The notes below the pieces were generated by a model. It saw nothing but the letters and a program-made list of their open reading frames with translations, searched no databases and was not told the DNA's origin. A stretch of 64,000 nt of DNA from Hydrogenophaga sp. Its GTDB lineage: Bacteria; Pseudomonadota; Gammaproteobacteria; Burkholderiales; Burkholderiaceae_C. Location: NCBI RefSeq assembly GCF_025699295.1, contig NZ_JAILWB010000012.1:1-64000 (forward strand), written 5' to 3'. Within the stretch, counting starts at the first letter, position 1. Each line of letters starts with the position of its first letter. Position numbers and translations under genes: made by a program. Shown one piece after another: positions 21,366-29,411 of this stretch.

Positions 21366-22158
21366 CACTGAACGTTTCACAGGGCGGCGTTGGGATTTCA
21401 ACCAGCCTCGCTACAAAGAAAACCGGGATGTCTTTATGGAGCCCGGTCTCTTCTCTGTGGTTGTGTTAGCTCATGGCCGCGAGGCGGTCACTCGTCAGTC
21501 TGTGCAGTCCACCCTGGATTGTGCCAATCACTACGATGGTGAAATCGAATGGATCTTTGTGGAGAACGCTGGCTGCGATGCCAACTACAAGTTCTTCATG
21601 GACTTTCCTGAGGTACGCAAAGTTGTGATCAGTCAACGGAACTATGGCATCAACGAAGGACTGAATCAGGGTTGGGCATTGTCTCGTGGTGAGTATGTCA
21701 TGATTCATGAAAATGACTGGGAGGCTGTTCGTGCAGCCAACTTCTTCCAGTCAGCAAAGGAGATCTTTGAAGAGTTCCCCGAGGTAGGTGTCATCCAACT
21801 GAGAGATCCCCTAGACCCTCATGAGAATCATGGTAGCGGTAAGCCGCTCTACAACCCCTGGTCATGTCACGAGCCAATTTTGGATCGTGCTGGCGTCAAG
21901 GTGACTAAGGAAAAGACCAAGAGCGGTCACTCGTTCTTGATGTCATTCTTTCCTAATGGATTCAACAACAACCCAGTCATCATCCGTAAAGAACTATACC
22001 GTGCCTGTGGCCCCTATCCCGAAGCAGAGATAGGAAGTGATCCGCGACATGGTGAAACAGAATACCAAGCCAGAGTGGCTGAGCTTGGCTGTGCAACGGC
22101 ATACATTGGTATCCCGGTGTACTGGCATATGGGTCGCGTGCAAACACACGCACTTTAG
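21358..22158 (+). CDS. Glycosyltransferase family 2-like protein
   Basis: A 266-residue GT-A type protein: FSVVVLAHGREAVTRQSVQS (32-51) is the nucleotide-binding start, followed by the VENAGCD segment and NEGLNQGWALSRGEYVMIHEND, where END takes the place of the usual DxD metal motif. It overlaps groES by 8 nt. A role with the GT-B enzyme upstream in building a phage glycan is likely but the acceptor is unknown. Confidence 0.85.
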   Translation: MTSTERFTGRRWDFNQPRYKENRDVFMEPGLFSVVVLAHGREAVTRQSVQSTLDCANHYDGEIEWIFVENAGCDANYKFFMDFPEVRKVVISQRNYGINEGLNQGWALSRGEYVMIHENDWEAVRAANFFQSAKEIFEEFPEVGVIQLRDPLDPHENHGSGKPLYNPWSCHEPILDRAGVKVTKEKTKSGHSFLMSFFPNGFNNNPVIIRKELYRACGPYPEAEIGSDPRHGETEYQARVAELGCATAYIGIPVYWHMGRVQTHAL

Positions 22159-22170
22159 AGGAGTAGTGAA

Positions 22171-22359
22171 ATGACTACTATTACAGTATCTTGGACAAGT
22201 GGTGGCAAAGACGTAAAGGTCGCAGTTGAATGTCGTGATGGCGTCATCGGTTGGGAAGAGCATTGTGCCACGAAAGTCGGTAAAGCCGTCGAGGCTATGG
22301 AAGCAATCTTCCCGCCGGATGGTCAAGACGAAGAAGGCGAAGAACGCCAGGAAAGATAA
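22171..22359 (+). CDS. Hypothetical small acidic protein (62 aa)
   Basis: Encodes 62 residues with a beta-type start (TITVSWTSGGKDVKVAVE) and an acidic tail. Not recognised. GAGGAG just upstream is a good ribosome site. Confidence 0.7.
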   Translation: MTTITVSWTSGGKDVKVAVECRDGVIGWEEHCATKVGKAVEAMEAIFPPDGQDEEGEERQER

Positions 22360-22368
22360 GGAGCTATA

Positions 22369-22635
22369 ATGGTTAAGCAAGGTGATAGAGTGCGACTTGA
22401 AGGTCGCGATGCAACTGTAGAAACCCAGTGGGGTTCTGGCAAGCATACGACATCGCGTTTGAGCGATGGTCGTGAGGTATTGGATCTCCATGTGCTCGTG
22501 CAGAATGGTACTGCGGAAGTGCTTGCAGCACGTCCTGAGCCCGTGGAGGAACCGCGATTGACTCGCCGTGAGCGTCGTGAACGCGAACGCGAGATCGAGC
22601 GTCTACCCCGGGATGACGAGGACGTTGAGGACTAG
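22369..22635 (+). CDS. Hypothetical protein with basic helix (88 aa)
   Basis: The N-terminal half (VKQGDRVRLEGRDATVETQW) looks like a small SH3/KOW-like barrel; the C-terminal half is an R/E-rich helix. Not recognised. AAGGAG upstream supports the start. Confidence 0.7.
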   Translation: MVKQGDRVRLEGRDATVETQWGSGKHTTSRLSDGREVLDLHVLVQNGTAEVLAARPEPVEEPRLTRRERREREREIERLPRDDEDVED

Positions 22636-22637
22636 TA

Positions 22638-23144
22638 GTGCCGCGTGCTCCAAAAGAGAAGCCTGTTCTGATCATTGACACCCGGGAGAAACAACCCTGG
22701 GACTTTGATGGTGACGAGGCATTTGAAGAAGTCGTCTACGAAAAGCTAGACGGTGGGGATTACTCTATCCGTGGGATGGAGCATATCATCACCATCGAGC
22801 GTAAGGCGACCGTGGATGAATTGTTCACCAACTTCACTAAGGATAAGAAGCGGATCGCTGCTGAGTTTGAGAGACTCAAAGATCACAAGTTCAAGATCGT
22901 TGTCGTAGAGGAAACCTGTGACGACATCATGAACCCTCATAAGTATTACGTCAACAAGAAGAAGATCAATCGACAGAGCCCGAAAATGCCGGTGGCTGTC
23001 GTGACTTCCAATTTGACGAAGCTTATGTTGGAACAGGGCGTGCATATCATATACGGCGGCATGAGGGCACAAGCTATGGCTCGTGGCATTCTACTTCATG
23101 CATACGAGCTACATCGCAAGGGGCAGTTGTTTGAGAGCGAGTGA
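22638..23144 (+). CDS. ERCC4-family nuclease
   Basis: A 168-residue single ERCC4 nuclease domain with the active-site set D14 (IIDTRE), GGD at 39-41 and the signature ERKATVD at 54-60. XPF/Mus81-type nucleases cut branched DNA; phage single-domain members may resolve branches before packaging, which fits its place directly before the large terminase. The start is GTG, two nt after the upstream stop. Confidence 0.87.
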   Translation: MPRAPKEKPVLIIDTREKQPWDFDGDEAFEEVVYEKLDGGDYSIRGMEHIITIERKATVDELFTNFTKDKKRIAAEFERLKDHKFKIVVVEETCDDIMNPHKYYVNKKKINRQSPKMPVAVVTSNLTKLMLEQGVHIIYGGMRAQAMARGILLHAYELHRKGQLFESE

Positions 23145-25173
23145 TATCAAAAAGCTCCGGGGTACCCCCTGGAAGACTAATTGGACCAAAGAAGATCTTG
23201 TGGGGATCCTGGATGAAACGGGACCCTTCGAGAGCATCTATCATTTTGCCTCATTCAATCTGTCGTGGTTCGTAGAAAAGTGCTTCAACAACCAGCAGGG
23301 TAAACCCCTCAAGCTTGAAGCATTCCAGCAAGTCATGTTGGACATGCTGTGGAACAAGAAGTTCCCCATGATTCTGGCTACTCGTGGTGCTGGTAAGACC
23401 TTCATGTTGGCCCTGTATGCGTTGCTGAGAGCCCTGCTTGTTCCGGGCTCAAAGATCGTTATCGTTGGTGCTGGTTTCCGTCAGGCGAAGCTGGTCTTCA
23501 AGTACATTGAGCAACTCTATGAAGCGAGCCCGTTGGTCAAAGAGGCTGTCTCTCATTGGGGTGGCCCAAAGTACGGCTCTGATGCTGCTACCCTACGTGT
23601 TGGCCTGTCATCTATTCAGGCCATTCCTATTGGCGATGGCGAGAAGATTCGTGGTCTCCGTGCGACAGTTCTTATCGCTGATGAGTTCGCGTCTATCCCG
23701 GAAGACATCTTCGATATTGTGATTGAGCCGTTCACCGCCGTTCACATGAACCCGGCTGAGCGTGCTGCTCAACAGCGATTCGTTGCTAGGCTAGAAGGTC
23801 TTGGTGCAGACTCGGGTATCATTGACGCCATTCAAAACACACAGGGCTTTGGTAACCAAGTCGTAATCTCGGGTACCCCCAGCTATAAGCACAACCACTT
23901 CTACAAGAGGTGGGCTGTCTACATGGCTTTCTTGAAATCAAAAGGTGATCCCAAGAAGCTCAAGCACGCCCTAGAAGAAAGACAACTGGCTGCCACTGGT
24001 AAGTTCACTGAGATCAGTGATGACGATGTTTCGCACGCTGAGGTCTCGTGGCACCACTACTCCGTATTCCAGCTTCCACACACGGCTCTCCCAGAGGGCT
24101 TCATGGAAGAGGACATCATTCGAAAAGCGAAGGCGACTTATCCCGCTCACCGTTTCGCGATGGAGTATCTGTCGCAGTTCCCGGATGACACCGATGGGTT
24201 CATTAAGCGTTCGTGGATCGAAAGGGCTACACCAAAGCCCCCCGAGGACATTCCCGTTTATGTTGAGCTATACGGCGACCCACGGGCGACGTATGTTATG
24301 GGTGTTGACCCCGCTCGTTTCAACGACAACTTGGGTGTCGTAGTTTTCAAGATCACAGAACGTGGCCGTGAGCTTGTCTACTGTCAAGCTTGGGACCGTA
24401 CTCAGTTCAGTGTTTCTGCTCAGAAGATTCGTGAAATCGTCAAACGATTCAACGTTGAGTACATCGCTATGGATAAGGGCGGTGGTGGTGAAGAGATCCG
24501 CGAATGGCTCTGCAAGAAGGTTGATGGTGTAGACCCCGCTGACTTCATTTGGGTCATCCCTGATCAGATGGAGAAATTCACGGGAGACAAGACTGGTATG
24601 TCTGCTCCTGGTAAGAAGATCCTAGAGATGGTGGACTTCACGAATGCCTGGATTTCTTTGGCTGCTCACGGTGTCGAATCCAACATCCAACAGTGTCACA
24701 TTCTCTTCCCTGATCGTGGAGACGACCAAAGGATCTATGACCAGTACATGCGTCACTTTGCCAGGAACGAGATCCGCGACGGAGAGAAGGAAATGCTCCA
24801 GCGTGATCTCTGGGGTGTAGATGATTGGGAGGCCGATCAGATCGCCGCCATCACTGGCGAGAAGACACAGCGTTCTTTTGGTGTAACTCAGAACATCGAA
24901 GAGTGCATCAATGAGACCTGTGCGATCACCCGCATGGTAAGCCCTAAGGGCACCGAGAGTTTCGAGCTACCCAAGTTGGCCGAACAGCCTGAGGGTTTGG
25001 ATATGAGACGCCGAGATAGGTGGTCTGCTCTCATGCTAGTCAACTACGCAGCTAAAGTCTATATGGGTACGGGGCACCAGCCCAAGACGGGTGTCGGTAT
25101 GTCCACCGGCAGTCGTCCTCGCGGCAGCTACACGAATCGTGGAGTACGTCGCAGAGGCTCTGTGCAGTATTAG
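23131..25173 (+). CDS. terL: Terminase large subunit
   Basis: A roughly 680-residue packaging motor: Walker A ATRGAGKTF at about 83-91, Walker B VLIADEFA, and a C-terminal nuclease domain beginning YVMGVDPARF with a later acidic IAMDKGGGGEE site. It cleaves concatemeric DNA and pumps it through the portal. The start is taken as TTG at 23131, which has AGGGG 7 nt upstream; GTG 23083 and ATG 23098 give longer forms with no ribosome site. The TAG stop is part of the late promoter at 25170. Confidence 0.95.
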   Translation: MRASDIKKLRGTPWKTNWTKEDLVGILDETGPFESIYHFASFNLSWFVEKCFNNQQGKPLKLEAFQQVMLDMLWNKKFPMILATRGAGKTFMLALYALLRALLVPGSKIVIVGAGFRQAKLVFKYIEQLYEASPLVKEAVSHWGGPKYGSDAATLRVGLSSIQAIPIGDGEKIRGLRATVLIADEFASIPEDIFDIVIEPFTAVHMNPAERAAQQRFVARLEGLGADSGIIDAIQNTQGFGNQVVISGTPSYKHNHFYKRWAVYMAFLKSKGDPKKLKHALEERQLAATGKFTEISDDDVSHAEVSWHHYSVFQLPHTALPEGFMEEDIIRKAKATYPAHRFAMEYLSQFPDDTDGFIKRSWIERATPKPPEDIPVYVELYGDPRATYVMGVDPARFNDNLGVVVFKITERGRELVYCQAWDRTQFSVSAQKIREIVKRFNVEYIAMDKGGGGEEIREWLCKKVDGVDPADFIWVIPDQMEKFTGDKTGMSAPGKKILEMVDFTNAWISLAAHGVESNIQQCHILFPDRGDDQRIYDQYMRHFARNEIRDGEKEMLQRDLWGVDDWEADQIAAITGEKTQRSFGVTQNIEECINETCAITRMVSPKGTESFELPKLAEQPEGLDMRRRDRWSALMLVNYAAKVYMGTGHQPKTGVGMSTGSRPRGSYTNRGVRRRGSVQY

Positions 25174-25183
25174 TGTATTCTCT
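25170..25183 (+). promoter_or_regulatory. Late promoter motif before the portal gene
   Basis: TTAGTGTATTCTCT; its TAG is the stop codon of the large terminase. The portal ATG is 53 nt downstream of the motif start. Confidence 0.75.
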
Positions 25184-25222
25184 GGATGGTCAACTAGATT
25201 GCAATCTGATTAGGGAACGCTG

Positions 25223-27691
25223 ATGACGAAAACACGAACAAATGCCGCTTCCAAGGTCCGTGAGAAGGCTATTTCGATGACGGCTGGCGGTGACGCCATG
25301 TTGGCCGCTACCTCGCGTGCCAACGGCCCGGATCGTAGTAAAGGCTATTTCTACGGCAACATGGGCGACAGCATTGAGCGTCGTGTTGGCGATGGTGGAA
25401 ACTTTCTAGGCGAAGGCAATGACGCCTTCTCGGGAAGTTTTGGCACTGGTCAGACTTGGCAGGGGCAGGGCGGCGGAAACTACTTCGGCACAGGATTGAT
25501 TAACGGCTATGGCCGTATGTTCTCGGGTGCTCATGGCGGCGGTGGTCAAGGTGGCTTCACCTACCTTCGCCGTTTTTCGTCTAACTCCGTCTTCAACCAT
25601 CAACTGATTGCGTCCTGCATGATGTCGTACCTTGGGTATGGCGTTGTGCGTAACATCATTGATCTGTACTCTGACTTCGCTACCGAAGGCATCGAGATCG
25701 ATCACCCGGACGAGAGCGTCCGCAACTTCTACAAGACATGGGCCACCAAGGTTGATCTGCGTGATCGCATTCACAGCATGTTCCTCAACCTGTTTGTGTC
25801 TGGCAACGTCTTTGTGCATCGTCGTTGGGCCACCCTGTCTGACAAAGAAAAGCGTGCCATGAAGTCGGCACAGGCATCTGAGAACATCAACGACATGCTG
25901 TTGATTCGTGGTAAGTCTACGGACACCACTATTGCTGGTCGTGAAGAAGGATTCATCGACTGGTTTTTGGAGCAGAAGGAAATCCATCTTGCGGACGACT
26001 CCAAGAACGGCAAGGCCAAAGCTGCACCTGAGTCTCCCCAAGACGAGCAGATGCCGAAGAACCCCAAGAAGCAGATTCCGTGGGGTTACACATTCCTGAA
26101 CCCGCTCCAGATGGAACTGCGTGGCCGTAAGCTGCGGGGCGACCACTACTGGATCATGGCCATCGACAAGCGTGACACGCTCGATGTTGCTAAGGGTATG
26201 GGTCTGCACAGCACGTACAATCAAGAGCTTGGTACGACAGAGATGAATCTCCCCAAGGAGTTCCTCAGTCGAATCCAACGCTATCAAGGGCCGGGGTCTG
26301 GATATGCCGCCGAGGTCAAGCTCAGCCGCGAGGAGCTGACCGTACTCCAAGCACCGGGTAAGTGGGACTGGTTTGACTGGGCCGTCCCCTTCTGCTACCC
26401 TGCTCTCCGTGCCCTCAACTTCAAGGACTGCCTACGCAACATGGAAATGAAGGCGTGCCAGTCCGTAATCAACTCTATCTTCCTTTTCAAGCTAGGTGAC
26501 ATTGAAAAGGGTATGCCTGCCGAGGACGAACACTTCGAACGTCTCGCGGACATGCTGCAAATGCCGGGTCAGGCACTCAACATCCTCTGGAACGAAGCCA
26601 TCACGGCTGAGGCTATCCAAGCTGATGTCAAAGGTATCTTCGATACTGGTAAGCACGACTCTGCTGACAAAGATATCTTGACTGCCCTGGGTATCCCCGA
26701 AGTTCTTATCGGAGGTAAGGGCGGCAATTTCTCCAACTCATTCATCGCGGTTGCTACCGTGCTTGAGCGGTTGGAATCGTACCGTAACAAAGTACATGCG
26801 TGGCTGATGAATGAACTCAAGATCGTCGGTGACGCGATGGGGTTCAAGAAGCTACCTACTGTTCGTTTCGGTCGCACGAGCCTGAAAGATGAGAAAGCAC
26901 ACCAAGCCTTCCTGACGGGGCTCTATGATCGTGGCATTCTGTCGGCGGATACACTTCTAGAAGAAGGCGGTACTACCGCCGAAATCGAAGCCTCCAAGAT
27001 GAAGGAGGAGAAGAAGAAGTACAAGGAGAAGGACATCTTCGAGCCGAAGGGGCCGTTCGTCAAAGATCCCAAGCCCGCCCCGGGTGCCGCTGGCCCTCCG
27101 GGGGCAAAGCCGCCGGGTGGTCCCGCAGCGAATAAGCCCGCTGGCAAGAAGCCCGCTGGTGGCCCCGGTGGTAGACCTACCAACACTGGCACTGGTCCGA
27201 CCGGCAAGCAGTCTAACCCGCGTGGTCCGAAGGGGCAGAACGTTGCTGAGCTTCTCGAAATGCAAGAGTCGTTGCAGCGTCGTGGACGTGCCATGCTTGA
27301 TCAACTAGAAGAGTTCATCAGCGACAAGATCATGACAGCCAAGGCTCGGGAGAATCCGAATTTGAAGCACGTCAAGAACTTGCGTGCTCAAGAGCGTGAA
27401 CGCCTGGAGTGGTTGATCTACAACGTCTTCAGCCACATGCCGACGCCAGAGCCCGAAGAGGCCAAGATGAATGATGACTTCATTGTCAACATGCTGCGTT
27501 CGGATGCTGCGGAGACAACAAAGGCTGAAGTCTTTACACTTTACACAGACAAGGTGGCTGACTACAGTAAGACATATGGTAAGGCCCCCACACGCGAGAT
27601 GCGGCGTCAGTTCATGGTCTCGGCTTGGACACAACAGGCCATCCTAAAACACGTTGCTGAAAAACCAGACGTACTAAACTCAGAGTTTTAG
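25223..27691 (+). CDS. Portal protein
   Basis: An 822-residue portal, the dodecameric ring at the packaging vertex. Characteristic features are the clip/stem region and the LTALGIPEVLIGG segment near the middle, typical of long portals. The first 115 residues are very glycine-rich, and about 615-690 is a low-complexity G/P/A/K linker before a helical C-terminal domain, so the protein is longer than common portals. GGGA upstream is the ribosome site. Confidence 0.9.
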   Translation: MTKTRTNAASKVREKAISMTAGGDAMLAATSRANGPDRSKGYFYGNMGDSIERRVGDGGNFLGEGNDAFSGSFGTGQTWQGQGGGNYFGTGLINGYGRMFSGAHGGGGQGGFTYLRRFSSNSVFNHQLIASCMMSYLGYGVVRNIIDLYSDFATEGIEIDHPDESVRNFYKTWATKVDLRDRIHSMFLNLFVSGNVFVHRRWATLSDKEKRAMKSAQASENINDMLLIRGKSTDTTIAGREEGFIDWFLEQKEIHLADDSKNGKAKAAPESPQDEQMPKNPKKQIPWGYTFLNPLQMELRGRKLRGDHYWIMAIDKRDTLDVAKGMGLHSTYNQELGTTEMNLPKEFLSRIQRYQGPGSGYAAEVKLSREELTVLQAPGKWDWFDWAVPFCYPALRALNFKDCLRNMEMKACQSVINSIFLFKLGDIEKGMPAEDEHFERLADMLQMPGQALNILWNEAITAEAIQADVKGIFDTGKHDSADKDILTALGIPEVLIGGKGGNFSNSFIAVATVLERLESYRNKVHAWLMNELKIVGDAMGFKKLPTVRFGRTSLKDEKAHQAFLTGLYDRGILSADTLLEEGGTTAEIEASKMKEEKKKYKEKDIFEPKGPFVKDPKPAPGAAGPPGAKPPGGPAANKPAGKKPAGGPGGRPTNTGTGPTGKQSNPRGPKGQNVAELLEMQESLQRRGRAMLDQLEEFISDKIMTAKARENPNLKHVKNLRAQERERLEWLIYNVFSHMPTPEPEEAKMNDDFIVNMLRSDAAETTKAEVFTLYTDKVADYSKTYGKAPTREMRRQFMVSAWTQQAILKHVAEKPDVLNSEF

Positions 27692-27701
27692 AGTATTATG
27701 G
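27688..27701 (+). promoter_or_regulatory. Variant late promoter motif
   Basis: TTAGAGTATTATGG differs from the common core at one position and includes the TAG stop of the portal gene. The next ATG is 72 nt downstream of the motif. Confidence 0.55.
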
Positions 27702-27772
27702 TACTGAGGGATCTCTCGTTATGCATAAGGTCGGATACGACCGGAGCACTTTAAGCTTAAAGGCCAGCAGAC

Positions 27773-28546
27773 ATGAATTACGAAAAGGCATTCAGCAACA
27801 TGGCGAAGGCTTTGGACACAGGCTTTACCCCCGATCAAGTCGGTGGTGCCCCTGATGGCCAGCCCCGCAAGGTTGAAGTACCGTCCGAGACGCTGAGCGT
27901 AGCGGACAGTTTGAAGACCGGCAGCATTGCTGGTTATCCGTCTGACCGTCTACTAGACAAGAAGGAACACTTCCCTGTCATTACGCATACCCAGGCTCAA
28001 TCGAGTATGGCCCGCGTTATGCAGCTAACGGAAGTACCGGCTTGGTATAGTGGCGACCTGAATGAGCTTCGTCAGGAAGTATACGCTGGCATCATGACTC
28101 TGCACCCGGACATTCAACTCAATGTGCGGGTGTCTGCGGAAATGGCGGTAGCTCTTTCGGACGGCGAAACTCCTGCGGCGACTTCCAAGACCGCCGTCAA
28201 GGATCCCGACGCTGATCGCAAGAAGGATGAGGTCCCTCAGGTTGCTCGCCCGACACTGACGAGTGCCCAGGTGGAAGAAGCACTAGAAGACGAAGACAAC
28301 CGCAAAGCCGTTGCTGGTCGTCTGATGGAAATGGTAGACAAGCAGATCGAACATCTCCAGTCTGCCAAGAAGATTGCTTCTCGTCTTTTGAAGAGTGGCC
28401 TCAAGTCTGAGGAATTCGATTCGCTTAGCACCTACGTCCAAGAGGACATCCTCCGCGAACTACTGTCGCGTGGTGCAACCGCCTCGACTCAGGCCGAAGA
28501 TCGTCGCCAAGAACTTCTTGCCCGCATGAACAAGAAGAATGGCTAA
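27773..28546 (+). CDS. Hypothetical head-region protein (257 aa)
   Basis: Encodes 257 residues: an N-terminal low-complexity half and a helical C-terminal half with a possible coiled coil (about 165-255). Not recognised. Position between portal and protease suggests a head or packaging accessory protein. Confidence 0.75.
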   Translation: MNYEKAFSNMAKALDTGFTPDQVGGAPDGQPRKVEVPSETLSVADSLKTGSIAGYPSDRLLDKKEHFPVITHTQAQSSMARVMQLTEVPAWYSGDLNELRQEVYAGIMTLHPDIQLNVRVSAEMAVALSDGETPAATSKTAVKDPDADRKKDEVPQVARPTLTSAQVEEALEDEDNRKAVAGRLMEMVDKQIEHLQSAKKIASRLLKSGLKSEEFDSLSTYVQEDILRELLSRGATASTQAEDRRQELLARMNKKNG

Positions 28547-28670
28547 TTCGAATCGCACATTCAGCCGCGAGGCATTCCTGCTGCTGGCCCAGCAAAACCC
28601 TTTCAAGGGTCCTCGTAAGCCGACTGATGGCGACAAGAAGAAGAAAAAGAAGAAGGCAAAGCCTTACTAG
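28539..28670 (+). CDS. Tiny lysine-rich protein (43 aa)
   Basis: Encodes 43 residues ending in a run of lysines (residues 34-40) before AKPY. It overlaps the preceding gene by 8 nt and is followed by another short gene with a GGGG ribosome site. A small DNA- or RNA-binding head peptide is possible. Not recognised. Confidence 0.6.
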   Translation: MANSNRTFSREAFLLLAQQNPFKGPRKPTDGDKKKKKKKAKPY

Positions 28671-28679
28671 GGGGACAAC

Positions 28680-28886
28680 ATGGCTTCAGGACTAAATGCT
28701 GGTTACAGCAACAACATCAACGTACTACAGGTGCGTGTGAATGGTGCTCATTCGCAACGCCTGACTGACCGTGCCCTAACGAGTCCGGTGGCTGCTGCAC
28801 GTACCGTCGTAGCAGAAACTACTGAGACTGACGGCGGCGTTCACAAGAACACCGATGTCAACGAATACACTGAGGGAGTTAGCTAA
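28680..28886 (+). CDS. Hypothetical small head-region protein (68 aa)
   Basis: Encodes 68 polar residues rich in N, T and V, not recognised. GGGG lies upstream of the ATG. It ends sharing one base with the next start (TAATG). Confidence 0.65.
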   Translation: MASGLNAGYSNNINVLQVRVNGAHSQRLTDRALTSPVAAARTVVAETTETDGGVHKNTDVNEYTEGVS

Positions 28887-29383
28887 TGAATAGCCGTGAA
28901 GACTACATTGAGTCTTGTCTTGATCCTCGCAAGAGAAACATGGATCGAAACAAAGGACTGCAAGCTGGCGGTTTTTGTGAAGCTCTCCAGAAAGCCGGTG
29001 CCGATTACGGGGAAATGCCCGACGACCTCGGAGAAGGTGGGGTTCGCTCCACTCCTGGCACCGACATTGCTGATCCCTATGGCTCGCAGGTAAAGCCCAA
29101 GGGCGTGCCCGTGTGGGATCATCCTCCGCTGACCCCGGAGGAAGAGGCGGTTTATTACGGTAAGCACATCCACAGTGAGTCCAATCCCCTAGGACTTCAC
29201 TCGCATGTGACTGGGGGTACCGTAGGTGGAGGCCACAGTCATGGCCCGCAAAACCGCTTCGGCTCACACCATCACAAGACGGAGAAACCGCTCTATGGCA
29301 TTAGCCTAGATGGCTCTCACGTCCATGATGGCGAAAATCACCCTAATGGTGATCACACCCATTGTCCTGAGAATTTCGGCTAA
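28886..29383 (+). CDS. Histidine-rich head-region protein (165 aa)
   Basis: Residues 93-160 contain about 15 histidines in HxH and HHH groups (HIH, HSH, HSHG, HHH, HVH, HTH) separated by glycine-rich loops, a pattern suggesting metal coordination. The N-terminal half is acidic. Not recognised. It may be a virion or assembly protein given its position; metal binding is inferred from composition. Confidence 0.7.
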   Translation: MNSREDYIESCLDPRKRNMDRNKGLQAGGFCEALQKAGADYGEMPDDLGEGGVRSTPGTDIADPYGSQVKPKGVPVWDHPPLTPEEEAVYYGKHIHSESNPLGLHSHVTGGTVGGGHSHGPQNRFGSHHHKTEKPLYGISLDGSHVHDGENHPNGDHTHCPENFG

Positions 29384-29395
29384 GGGTTTGGCCGT

Positions 29396-29409
29396 TTAGT
29401 TTATTCCTC
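29396..29409 (+). promoter_or_regulatory. Degenerate late promoter-like motif
   Basis: TTAGTTTATTCCTC matches the late core except at two or three positions and lies only 2 nt before the protease ATG. If active the transcript would be leaderless. Confidence 0.35.
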
Positions 29410-29411
29410 GG

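Noticed and set aside
25406..26350. 314-codon frame on the minus strand
   Set aside because: Antisense to the portal gene.
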